The notes under the pieces: model-generated
Told to the model about the DNA's origin: nothing
Databases searched by the model: none
The model's input: the letters and a program-made list of their open reading frames with translations, nothing else
Assembly: GCA_003447595.1 (NCBI GenBank)
Contig: DLYT01000062.1
Location: 8,919 to 23,484 of the forward strand
Length of the DNA stretch: 14,566 bases
Direction: 5' to 3'
DNA from: Porphyromonadaceae bacterium
GTDB taxonomy: Bacteria; Bacteroidota; Bacteroidia; Bacteroidales; CAMTPD01
Shown here: in pieces, positions 1 to 7,330 of the stretch
How the letters are laid out: each line of letters begins with the position of its first letter
How positions within the stretch are numbered: position 1 is the stretch's first letter
Made by a program: the position numbers and the translations under genes

Positions 1-26
1 AATCGTCAGGTGCCGCCCTGACGATT
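1..26. terminator. Terminator-like hairpin at the left edge
   Basis: Bases 1-10 (AATCGTCAGG) and 17-26 (CCTGACGATT) form a perfect 10 bp inverted repeat around a 6-base loop, a stable G+C-containing stem in an AT-rich gap. On the plus strand it is followed by CGTTCTTC, a weak T-rich tail, so it could end transcription of a gene lying to the left. The stem could also act on minus-strand transcripts, but any T-tract in that direction lies outside the window. The upstream gene is not visible, so the role is inferred from structure and position only. Confidence 0.5.
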
Positions 27-197
27 CGTTCTTCATGTACTTTCTAAATAAACTTCATTATCAATCAAACGATTCAACATGGAGAATCGAGATCTTCCCA
101 ATATGACTCCTGTAAAAGAGTCTTGAAACCCCGTGAATGTTAAAAGTGCTCCGATATTAAAATATTATGATCAACTGTAAGAAATTTTCATATTCAG

Positions 198-228
198 TTT
201 GTTTATTTAGGTAGTAGGTCTATCTTTG
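198..228 (+). promoter_or_regulatory. Bacteroidota-type promoter for the thioredoxin lipoprotein gene
   Basis: A TTTG at 198-201 (-33 element) is followed after 19 bp by TATCTTTG at 221-228, a perfect match to the TAnnTTTG -7 consensus known for the primary sigma factor of Bacteroides. Transcription should begin a few bases after 228, roughly at 232-236. This decides the downstream start codon: an in-frame TTG at 226 lies inside the -7 element, and ATGs at 235 and 238 would give an almost leaderless message. The ATG at 259 leaves a leader of about 25 bases. Confidence 0.75.
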
Positions 229-258
229 TTTAACATGATGAAGTCTAAATATATAGTT

Positions 259-1356
259 ATGAGTAAATGGATTTCTTTAGTGTTGTTGTTTACCGCCTTC
301 GCTGCGTGTAAGAATAGTACTGAAGTACAAATAGATGGAAAAATCTCGGATTTAAATTCTTCAACAGTATATCTGATGTATGAAGGAGAAAGCGGACAAC
401 AAATCGATTCGGTTGTCGCGGATAAGAATGGATTTAAAGTAAATGTTCCTAAAGATAAATACAATCGAGTAACCGTATTATTCAATAATAAAAAAGACTG
501 GGTTACCGGTTTTTTGAATCAAAGCGATAAGGTTTCTTTTAATGGGAATGCGCAAGAACCGGAGTTAATCACGGTAAAAGGAGGTAGTGCGAACGACTTG
601 TTGAGCACATTCCATAAGAACAATCAAGCTTTATTTGAAGAAAAGCAACATTTGATGACCTCGATTCAAACAATGCAATCGGATAGCACCATGAGTTCGA
701 GTGAAAACATCATGCGTCTTTCAAATGTAATTCAAAACATTCGAATCAAAGCCGCAGAGTTTGTTCAAGCACATCCCGACTCGGAAGCAAGTCTCCTTTT
801 GATCTCCAATTATTTGATCGACTCTGAGAATATTGCCAAAACCGAAACGATACTGGCGAAAATTGTTCCGCAATTGCACGATACGGAGCTTTATCAAGAA
901 CTCGATTCTTATTGTAAAAAAGTAAGATCAACGATGCCAGGAGAGAAAGCGCCTGAATTTAATGTGAAGGATATATACGGAAAAGACATTAAATCGTCTG
1001 ATTACAAAGGGAAGTTCCTGTTGCTTACTTTTGCCGCGCCATGGTGCGAGTTGTGCAACGAGGAATATCCGTATCTCGAAGATATTCGCAAGCAAATCAG
1101 TGTAGATTCTTTAGCGATGCTAACGATTACACTCGACGATCATCCCTCTCAAATCATTGACAGCCTAAAAACGTCAAAAGCCAAATGGGATATTGTTGCC
1201 GATTCGTTAGGTGAAGCTTCTGCGTTGATCGATCTTTATAATGTAAACTCCATTCCGTTGAATTATTTGATCGATAAAGATGGAAACATACAATTGAAAT
1301 CAGAGACCGGATTTAATTTATTGCCGGAGCTTGATTCAATCATGAAAATAAAATAG
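259..1356 (+). CDS. Lipoprotein thioredoxin-like protein (DUF4369 plus TlpA/AhpC-TSA domain)
   Basis: A predicted periplasmic, lipid-anchored thiol-disulfide protein of 365 residues. The start at ATG 259 gives a compact lipoprotein signal peptide: Lys3, a hydrophobic stretch at residues 5-15, and lipobox FAAC with Cys17 as the lipidated residue. In-frame ATGs at 235 and 238 also precede it but sit at the expected transcription start. Residues about 20-110 look like the beta-rich DUF4369 domain common in Bacteroidota thioredoxins (VQIDGKI, then VYLMYEG). A helical linker follows, then a TlpA-like thioredoxin fold from about residue 230. It carries the active-site motif APWCELC with Cys263 and Cys266, and the expected cis-proline at Pro333 in SIPLNYLID. 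The family reduces or exchanges disulfides in exported proteins; the true partner is unknown. The residues after Cys17 (KNSTE) lack a clear acidic surface-export signal, which suggests a periplasm-facing anchor. A promoter match lies just upstream, and the ATPase gene follows 33 bp later. Confidence 0.85.
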   Translation: MSKWISLVLLFTAFAACKNSTEVQIDGKISDLNSSTVYLMYEGESGQQIDSVVADKNGFKVNVPKDKYNRVTVLFNNKKDWVTGFLNQSDKVSFNGNAQEPELITVKGGSANDLLSTFHKNNQALFEEKQHLMTSIQTMQSDSTMSSSENIMRLSNVIQNIRIKAAEFVQAHPDSEASLLLISNYLIDSENIAKTETILAKIVPQLHDTELYQELDSYCKKVRSTMPGEKAPEFNVKDIYGKDIKSSDYKGKFLLLTFAAPWCELCNEEYPYLEDIRKQISVDSLAMLTITLDDHPSQIIDSLKTSKAKWDIVADSLGEASALIDLYNVNSIPLNYLIDKDGNIQLKSETGFNLLPELDSIMKIK

Positions 1357-1389
1357 CCACATTTTTCAACCTTAAATCTATTTCTTATT

Positions 1390-2931
1390 ATGCTAGTAAA
1401 ATCATACGCAGCTGCCGTGCAGGGAGTTGATGCAACGTTGATTACCATTGAAGTGAGTTGTTCGCAAGGACTCAAGTTCTTTATGGTCGGATTACCGGAC
1501 ATGTCGGTAAAAGAAAGTCACGAACGGATGATCTCTGCCATACAACAGTGCGGATTGAAGTTTCCCAAAAGGCAAATTGTCATCAACATGGCTCCGGCAG
1601 ATATAAAGAAAGAAGGTGCCGCATACGATTTGCCATTGGCGATATCCGTATTGGCCGCTTCCGATTTAGTAAAATCGGAAAAACTCTCACGTTATATCAT
1701 GATGGGAGAACTATCGCTCGATGGTTCATTGAAGCCGATCAAAGGAGTTTTGCCCATTGCAATCATGGCACGAGAACTCGGATTTGAAGGCTTTATCTTA
1801 CCCAAGCAAAATGCAAACGAAGCGGCTGTCGTAAACAAACTCAAAATATACGGAGTCGAAACACTCAAGGAAGTAGTTGATTTCTTCAACGATGCAGCCA
1901 CACTACAAGCAACAGAAATAGATACACGAACACACTTCTTTTCGTCGTATAAGAATTTTGAATTCGATTTTGAAGACGTAAAAGGACAAGAAAATGTAAA
2001 GCGTGCCATGGAAGTGGCCGCTGCCGGCGGACATAATATCATATTGATCGGAAGTCCCGGTGCCGGCAAATCCATGATTTCAAAACGACTCCCTTCTATT
2101 CTTCCTCCACTCAATCTGCATGAATCTCTCGAAACTACCAAGATTCATTCCGTTGCCGGTAAACTTTCTCGAGAAGGCTCTCTCATTACGCAACGACCTT
2201 TTCGCTCGCCACACCATACCATCTCGAATGTAGCCATGGTAGGCGGGGGGGCTTTTCCGCAACCCGGTGAAATTAGTCTGGCACACAATGGAGTATTGTT
2301 TTTGGACGAACTCCCCGAATTTAACCGTAGTGTGCTTGAGGTAATGCGTCAACCGCTCGAAGATCGAAAGATTGTAATCTCCCGAATTAAATATACCATT
2401 GATTATCCGGCAAGTTTTATGCTGGTCGCATCTATGAATCCTTGTCCGTGCGGCTATTATAATCATCCGGACAGAGATTGTGTTTGTGCGCCCGGAGCTG
2501 TGCAACGTTACTTGAATAGAATCTCAGGCCCTTTGCTCGATCGAATAGATATTCAGATTGAGATTGTACCCGTACCTTTCGAAAAGATTTCGGAAAGACA
2601 ACCCTCCGAATCGAGTAGTCTCATACGCGAGCGTGTGATTCGTGCCCGTTCTATTCAAGAAAAGAGATTTGAGAATGAAAAAGGTGTTTATTGCAATGCT
2701 CAGATGGGAACCAAACTTCTGCATCGTTATTCTAGCCCCGACCGGCAAGGACTTGATTTGCTAAAGAATGCCATGAATCGACTCAATCTATCGGCTCGAG
2801 CGTATGACCGAATCCTTAAAGTTTCGCGTACCATTGCCGATCTTGAAGGATGCGAGGCTGTTGGTGCGCAACACATTGCCGAAGCAATCGGTTATCGCAA
2901 TCTAGATAGAGAGGCTTGGGGGAACAATTGA
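1390..2931 (+). CDS. yifB: YifB/ComM family Mg-chelatase-like AAA+ ATPase
   Basis: A 513-residue protein of normal length for the YifB/ComM family, hexameric AAA+ helicases. In some naturally competent bacteria ComM drives branch migration during integration of transforming DNA; in others the role is unclear. The N-terminal part (about 1-170) is the Lon-like ChlI domain, with the typical opening MLVKSYAAAVQG and the segment VGLPDMSVKESHER. The ATPase core follows, with Walker A GSPGAGKS at residues 221-228 and Walker B VLFLDE at 302-307. The conserved segment MNPCPCGYY at 349-357 and Cys364/Cys366 supply four cysteines (352, 354, 364, 366), possibly a metal site. The C-terminal Mg-chelatase domain contains NLSARAYDRILKVSRTIADL. 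The start matches the family, and no separate promoter is obvious in the 33 bp upstream, so read-through from the lipoprotein gene is likely. The gene ends 5 bp from a convergent methyltransferase gene. Substrate and physiological role here are inferred from family only. Confidence 0.95.
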   Translation: MLVKSYAAAVQGVDATLITIEVSCSQGLKFFMVGLPDMSVKESHERMISAIQQCGLKFPKRQIVINMAPADIKKEGAAYDLPLAISVLAASDLVKSEKLSRYIMMGELSLDGSLKPIKGVLPIAIMARELGFEGFILPKQNANEAAVVNKLKIYGVETLKEVVDFFNDAATLQATEIDTRTHFFSSYKNFEFDFEDVKGQENVKRAMEVAAAGGHNIILIGSPGAGKSMISKRLPSILPPLNLHESLETTKIHSVAGKLSREGSLITQRPFRSPHHTISNVAMVGGGAFPQPGEISLAHNGVLFLDELPEFNRSVLEVMRQPLEDRKIVISRIKYTIDYPASFMLVASMNPCPCGYYNHPDRDCVCAPGAVQRYLNRISGPLLDRIDIQIEIVPVPFEKISERQPSESSSLIRERVIRARSIQEKRFENEKGVYCNAQMGTKLLHRYSSPDRQGLDLLKNAMNRLNLSARAYDRILKVSRTIADLEGCEAVGAQHIAEAIGYRNLDREAWGNN

Positions 2932-2936
2932 AAAAC

Positions 2937-3752
2937 CTATTTTCTTACAATCTTCTTTATTTGCTTCGGTAGCTGTATTTTAAAGTTGTACTTGTTGTGC
3001 AAATGCTCATTCATATCATCGAGTATGGCAAGGAGTGCTTGTGAGAAAGACAATCGTTTTACCTTAAGGTTACATGCCGCTTCTGGGGTGTCGGCACGAC
3101 TCCATTTGTTGATAAACTGGTATACGTGAGCATCTTTTCTTCTCAATAAAAAGATTGAAAGGAAGGGGAGAGAGAAGTAAGAGTTCTTCATTTCTGTAAT
3201 CGAGGGATGTACGATTTGGTCCGATTCGGCAATTGATTTTAAACCAAGCTGAGAGAAGGTGTCGACAAGGGTTTTTCTGGTAAAGAATGAAACGTGTGTG
3301 TTGTCGAGCAATCCGTAGGGCCTATAATTAAACTCACCTTTCCACAATTCCATGAGTACGCTGTTGTGTCCGATATTGGGGATCGATGTGAGGATATATC
3401 CGTTTGGTTTCAAGATGGAGATTGCTTTCTCAAGTACGGCGTTTGGGCATCGCAGGTGTTCCAATACGTCGGCAAATAAGATGTAATCATATTTACGGTC
3501 AATTTGCGAATACCAATCATCTATTTCTAAGTTGGCAACAATGGTTTTTGAAGCAAACTTCGAAGCTTTGCGGGCCATCTCTTCACTGAGTTCTACAATT
3601 GTAACATCACAATTGAGTTTCTCTTGCATGTATTGTGTCATGTAGCCGGTTGCCGCGCCAAACTCCAGAACAGAAGCGTTGGGTGTCACCCATTTTAAGA
3701 TATTAGGTATGATTCCTTGATCGTAGGAATCATTGTATATTTTGTTTTCCAT
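2937..3752 (-). CDS. Class I SAM-dependent methyltransferase (Methyltransf_23-like)
   Basis: A 271-residue cytoplasmic protein with a Rossmann methyltransferase fold. SAM-binding motif I is VLEFGAATG at residues 28-36, the acidic residue ending strand 2 is Glu54 (TIVEL), and motif DVLEHL lies at 95-100. The following segment SIPNIGHNSVLMELWKGEF and the later GLLDNTHVSFFT resemble methyltransferases found in polysaccharide clusters, where they methylate sugars or sit next to glycosyltransferase domains; ubiquinone-type methyltransferases share only the core. The C-terminal 90 residues are basic and carry no recognised motif. It is transcribed alone from the minus strand, tail to tail with the ATPase gene (5 bp gap) and divergent from metG. 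No convincing promoter is visible upstream; TATACTTG on the minus strand at 3805-3812 is one mismatch from TAnnTTTG but lacks a -33 partner. The substrate cannot be told from sequence. Confidence 0.85.
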   Translation of the reverse strand: MENKIYNDSYDQGIIPNILKWVTPNASVLEFGAATGYMTQYMQEKLNCDVTIVELSEEMARKASKFASKTIVANLEIDDWYSQIDRKYDYILFADVLEHLRCPNAVLEKAISILKPNGYILTSIPNIGHNSVLMELWKGEFNYRPYGLLDNTHVSFFTRKTLVDTFSQLGLKSIAESDQIVHPSITEMKNSYFSLPFLSIFLLRRKDAHVYQFINKWSRADTPEAACNLKVKRLSFSQALLAILDDMNEHLHNKYNFKIQLPKQIKKIVRK

Positions 3753-3890
3753 AAAAAGTAACTGTGTCGGTTTTATGTGTTAATCAGGTTATGTAACTGC
3801 AAAACAAGTATATTATTTTCAAATGCCGTTAAATTATACTGAATTAATTCGAAGAGACCTTGCTTAAATTCTCTTTCTTGGCTTTATTGA

Positions 3891-3921
3891 TATGTATGTA
3901 ACGAATAAGAGTTTATCTTTG
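3891..3921 (+). promoter_or_regulatory. Bacteroidota-type promoter for metG
   Basis: TATCTTTG at 3914-3921 matches TAnnTTTG perfectly and is the same octamer as the one before the thioredoxin lipoprotein gene. The -33 position at the standard 19 bp spacing reads TATG (3891-3894), one mismatch from TTTG. The distance from the -7 element to the ATG at 3954 (32 bases) is close to that of the first promoter. Upstream lie a perfect 10 bp palindrome GAATTAATTC (3841-3850) and a 6 bp stem (3852-3857 with 3870-3875, 12-base loop), neither clearly functional. This would drive metG and probably the polysaccharide genes that follow. Confidence 0.65.
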
Positions 3922-3953
3922 TAGGTATAAAGAAAATACTAAAATCCAACTAT

Positions 3954-5993
3954 ATGAGCAAACAATTTAAGAGAACTCTTATTACTACAGCTTTGCCTTA
4001 TGCAAATGGTCCGGTACACATCGGGCACTTGGCAGGTGTATATGTTCCGGCCGATATTTATGCACGTTTTTTACGTTTAAAAGGCGAAGAAGTGCTGATG
4101 ATCGGAGGTTCTGACGAACACGGTGTGCCTATCGCTTTGAAAGCAAAAGCTGAAGGAGTAACACCTCAAGATATTGTAGATAGATATCACTATATCATCA
4201 AAAATGCATTTGCAGATCTTGGTATTACATTCGATATTTACTCACGTACTACCTCTAAAACGCACTACGACCTAGCTTCGGATTTCTTTAAGAAGCTTAA
4301 CGATAAAGGTGAATTTCTAGAGAAAGTAAGTGAACAGTATTACGATGAAGAGGCAAAACAATTCCTTGCCGACCGTTATATCACCGGTACTTGTCCTCAC
4401 TGTGGAAACGAGCGTGCATACGGTGACCAATGCGAATCGTGTGGTACTTCATTGAGTCCTACCGACTTGATCAATCCTAAATCTGCAATCAGCGGAAGTA
4501 TTCCGGTGATGAAAGAGACAAAACACTGGTATTTGCCATTGGACAAACACGAACCATTCCTACGTCAATGGATTCTTGAAGATCACAAAGAATGGAAATC
4601 AAACGTATATGGTCAATGTAAGTCTTGGTTAGACATGGGACTTCAACCACGTGCGGTGAGCCGCGACTTAGACTGGGGTATTCCTGTTCCGGTAGAAGGT
4701 GGCGAAGGCAAAGTTCTTTATGTATGGTTTGATGCGCCTATCGGATACATTTCAAATACAAAAGAACTACTTCCTGACACTTGGGAGAAATGGTGGAAAG
4801 ATGAAGAGACTAAACTTGTTCACTTCATCGGAAAAGATAACATCGTATTCCACTGTATCGTGTTCCCTTCGATGCTAAAAGCGGAAGGTTCGTATATTCT
4901 TCCTGAAAATGTTCCTGCAAACGAATTCTTGAACCTGGAAGGTGATAAGATTTCTACTTCTCGTAACTGGGCAGTATGGTTGCACGAATATTTGATGGAG
5001 TTCCCGGGCAAACAAGATGTACTTCGTTATGTACTTACAGCGAATGCGCCTGAAACAAAAGATAACGACTTTACATGGAAAGACTTCCAAGCTCGTAACA
5101 ACAATGAGTTGGTTGCTATCCTTGGTAACTTTGTGAACAGAGCATTGGTTCTTACACACAAATACTTTGATGGTAAAGTTCCTGCTCGCGGCGAACTAAC
5201 AGAATACGATGAGCAAACTCTTGCTGAATTTGCAAACGTAAAAGAAACATTGGAATTCAACCTAAGCTCATACAAGTTTAGAGATGCGTTGAAAGAAGCA
5301 ATGAATCTTGCACGTATTGGTAATAAGTACCTTGCAGATACAGAGCCTTGGAAATTGGCAAAAACAGATATGGATCGTGTAGCTACCGTTATGAATGTTG
5401 CACTTCAAATTACTGCAAATCTTGCGATCGCATTTGAACCATTCTTGCCTTTTAGCTCTTCTAAACTTTGTGGAATGTTAAATGTTTCACATTTTGGTTG
5501 GGATAGACTAGGTTCGGCCGACTTGTTGGAAGAAGGTCACCAAATGAATGCAGCAGAACTATTGTTCGAGAAAATCGAAGATAGCGTAATCGAAGCTCAG
5601 GTTCAAAAGCTTCTTGATACAAAGAAAGCGAACGAATTGGCGAATTACAAAGCTGCTCCTGCTAAATCAAATGTTGTATTCGACGATTTCATGAAGATGG
5701 ACATTCGTGTGGGTACTATTCTTGAAGCAGAGTTGGTTCCTAAAACTTCAAAATTGATGAAGTTGTTGGTAGATACCGGTATCGACAAACGTACAGTTGT
5801 GTCTGGTATTGCTGAGCACTTTAAGCCTGAAGAGGTGGTAGGCCAACAAGTATCGATCTTAGTAAACCTTGAACCAAGAAAATTGAGAGGTATCGAAAGC
5901 CAAGGAATGATTCTTATGGCCGAAGATGCTGATGGTAAATTAGTATTCGTTCAACCTTCTGCTCCGGTAAAACCAGGTAGCGAGGTAAGATAA
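3954..5993 (+). CDS. metG: Methionyl-tRNA synthetase
   Basis: Charges tRNA-Met with methionine in the cytoplasm; essential for translation. At 679 residues it is a full-length MetG with the C-terminal extension. The class I signature HIGH is at residues 22-25, and the KMSKS equivalent appears as KISTS at 332-336. The knuckle insert has four zinc-ligand cysteines at 147, 150, 160 and 163 (CPHC and CESC). The anticodon-binding helical domain follows, and residues about 576-679 form an EMAPII/Trbp111-like tRNA-binding domain (MDIRVGTI, then VVSGIAEHF and NLEPRKLRGIESQGM) that aids dimerisation and tRNA capture. Codon use leans to a narrow set (CGT, GGT, CTT, GAA), as expected for a highly expressed gene and unlike the glycosyltransferase genes downstream. 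The stop is 11 bp before ugd with no terminator between, so co-transcription with the polysaccharide genes is likely. Confidence 0.98.
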   Translation: MSKQFKRTLITTALPYANGPVHIGHLAGVYVPADIYARFLRLKGEEVLMIGGSDEHGVPIALKAKAEGVTPQDIVDRYHYIIKNAFADLGITFDIYSRTTSKTHYDLASDFFKKLNDKGEFLEKVSEQYYDEEAKQFLADRYITGTCPHCGNERAYGDQCESCGTSLSPTDLINPKSAISGSIPVMKETKHWYLPLDKHEPFLRQWILEDHKEWKSNVYGQCKSWLDMGLQPRAVSRDLDWGIPVPVEGGEGKVLYVWFDAPIGYISNTKELLPDTWEKWWKDEETKLVHFIGKDNIVFHCIVFPSMLKAEGSYILPENVPANEFLNLEGDKISTSRNWAVWLHEYLMEFPGKQDVLRYVLTANAPETKDNDFTWKDFQARNNNELVAILGNFVNRALVLTHKYFDGKVPARGELTEYDEQTLAEFANVKETLEFNLSSYKFRDALKEAMNLARIGNKYLADTEPWKLAKTDMDRVATVMNVALQITANLAIAFEPFLPFSSSKLCGMLNVSHFGWDRLGSADLLEEGHQMNAAELLFEKIEDSVIEAQVQKLLDTKKANELANYKAAPAKSNVVFDDFMKMDIRVGTILEAELVPKTSKLMKLLVDTGIDKRTVVSGIAEHFKPEEVVGQQVSILVNLEPRKLRGIESQGMILMAEDADGKLVFVQPSAPVKPGSEVR

Positions 5994-6004
5994 TATTTAA
6001 AACT

Positions 6005-7321
6005 ATGCACATAGCGATTGTTGGAACCGGATATGTCGGTTTAGTTACGGGAACTTGTTTTGCGGAAATGGGTGTTGATGTTACTTGTGTTGACATCGAC
6101 AAAGAGAAAGTAGATAAACTTCGAAAAGGAGTGATCCCAATCTATGAGCCAGGTCTCGAAACATTGGTTTTGCGTAATTCCGATGCCGGCCGTCTTAAGT
6201 TTGCGACAAGTCTGGAGGATATCATAGACGATGTTCAGATTGTATTTATTGCAGTAGGTACACCTCCGCAAGAAGATGGAAGTGCCGACCTTCAATATGT
6301 GCTAGATGTTGCCCATCAGATAGGTAATTCGATGTCGGATTACCTATTGGTGGTCAATAAAAGTACGGTACCTGTAGGTACTGCGCAAAAAGTAAAAGCA
6401 GCCATTCACGAAGCCTTAGTAGCAAGAGGATTAGAGATTCCTTTCGATGTAGCCTCAAATCCCGAGTTTTTGAAAGAAGGTGCAGCCATAAAGGACTTTA
6501 TGAGTCCCGATAGGGTTGTAGTGGGAGTGGAGTCGGACCGCGCAAAAGAGTTGATGACTCAGCTATACAGACCTTTCTTGATCAATAACTTCCGTGTACT
6601 TTTCATGGATATTCCTTCGGCAGAGATGACTAAGTATGCTGCAAATGCAATGCTTGCCACGCGTATTAGTTTTATGAATGATATTGCGAATCTGTGCGAG
6701 ATTGTAGGAGCTGATATCAATATGGTGCGCAACGGTATTGGCAGTGATGCCCGTATTGGCAACAAGTTTTTGTATGCCGGTTGTGGCTATGGAGGTTCTT
6801 GCTTCCCCAAAGACGTAAAAGCTTTGATTAAAACAGCCAATGAGTTTGGCTACCCAATGGAGGTAATCAATGCAGTAGACCGTGTTAATGAATTTCAGAA
6901 GAATATATTATTCGCAAAGTTTTCTAAGTTTTTCTTAGGTGATTTAAAGCATAAGCAAGTTGCGATTTGGGGCCTTTCTTTCAAGCCCGAAACCGACGAT
7001 ATGCGAGAAGCTCCTTCGTTGGTGCTTATCAAGAAACTGTTAGATGCAGGTTGTAAGGTGAAGGTATATGATCCTGTGGCAATGGAAGAAGCAAAGAAAA
7101 TAGTAGGAGACTCCGTTGAGTTTGCGACAGATATTTACGATGCTGTTCTAGATGCCGATGCTTTATTGTTGGTAACAGAGTGGAGAGAGTTTCGTTTGCC
7201 AAATTGGAAAGTAATCAAAAGAGCAATGAAACATCCGGTTATCTTCGACGGACGCAATATCTTTGACCCATCCGTGCTTCATAACGAGGGCTTTGCCTAT
7301 GAAGGGATTGGAACAAAATAA
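6005..7321 (+). CDS. ugd: UDP-glucose 6-dehydrogenase
   Basis: Oxidises UDP-glucose to UDP-glucuronate with two NAD+, supplying an acidic sugar precursor for capsule, O-antigen or exopolysaccharide. The 438-residue length is typical. The N-terminal NAD-binding Rossmann motif GTGYVG is at residues 7-12, followed by the acidic Asp of VDIDKEK. The central helix region includes SNPEFLKEGAA. The catalytic cysteine is Cys266 in GGSCFPKD (263-270), where it forms the thioester intermediate. The C-terminal UDP-binding domain contains IWGLSFKPETDDMREAPS and ends with VTEWREF and FDGRNIFD, all family hallmarks. UDP-mannose/UDP-ManNAc dehydrogenases are related, but these motifs fit the glucose enzyme best. 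It lies 11 bp after metG and 9 bp before the flippase gene. Confidence 0.95.
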   Translation: MHIAIVGTGYVGLVTGTCFAEMGVDVTCVDIDKEKVDKLRKGVIPIYEPGLETLVLRNSDAGRLKFATSLEDIIDDVQIVFIAVGTPPQEDGSADLQYVLDVAHQIGNSMSDYLLVVNKSTVPVGTAQKVKAAIHEALVARGLEIPFDVASNPEFLKEGAAIKDFMSPDRVVVGVESDRAKELMTQLYRPFLINNFRVLFMDIPSAEMTKYAANAMLATRISFMNDIANLCEIVGADINMVRNGIGSDARIGNKFLYAGCGYGGSCFPKDVKALIKTANEFGYPMEVINAVDRVNEFQKNILFAKFSKFFLGDLKHKQVAIWGLSFKPETDDMREAPSLVLIKKLLDAGCKVKVYDPVAMEEAKKIVGDSVEFATDIYDAVLDADALLLVTEWREFRLPNWKVIKRAMKHPVIFDGRNIFDPSVLHNEGFAYEGIGTK

Positions 7322-7330
7322 ATCAATTAA

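Noticed and set aside
70..122. Short inverted repeats (CGATTC/GAATCG and GACTC/GAGTC) in the left intergenic region as structured RNA
   Set aside because: Stems of 5-6 bp with 8-base loops are too weak and there is no supporting conserved motif.
1692..2748. Long minus-strand open frames inside yifB
   Set aside because: They are antisense to a gene with clear ATPase motifs across its full length and show no recognisable domain.
3805..3812. TATACTTG on the minus strand as a promoter for the 2937-3752 methyltransferase gene
   Set aside because: It differs from TAnnTTTG at one position and no TTG or TTTG lies at the 19 bp spacing, so it was not listed as a promoter.
3841..3875. Palindrome GAATTAATTC and a 6 bp stem upstream of metG as an operator or T-box-like element
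   Set aside because: Both lie upstream of the promoter match, so they would not be in the metG transcript, and their size is compatible with chance in AT-rich DNA.
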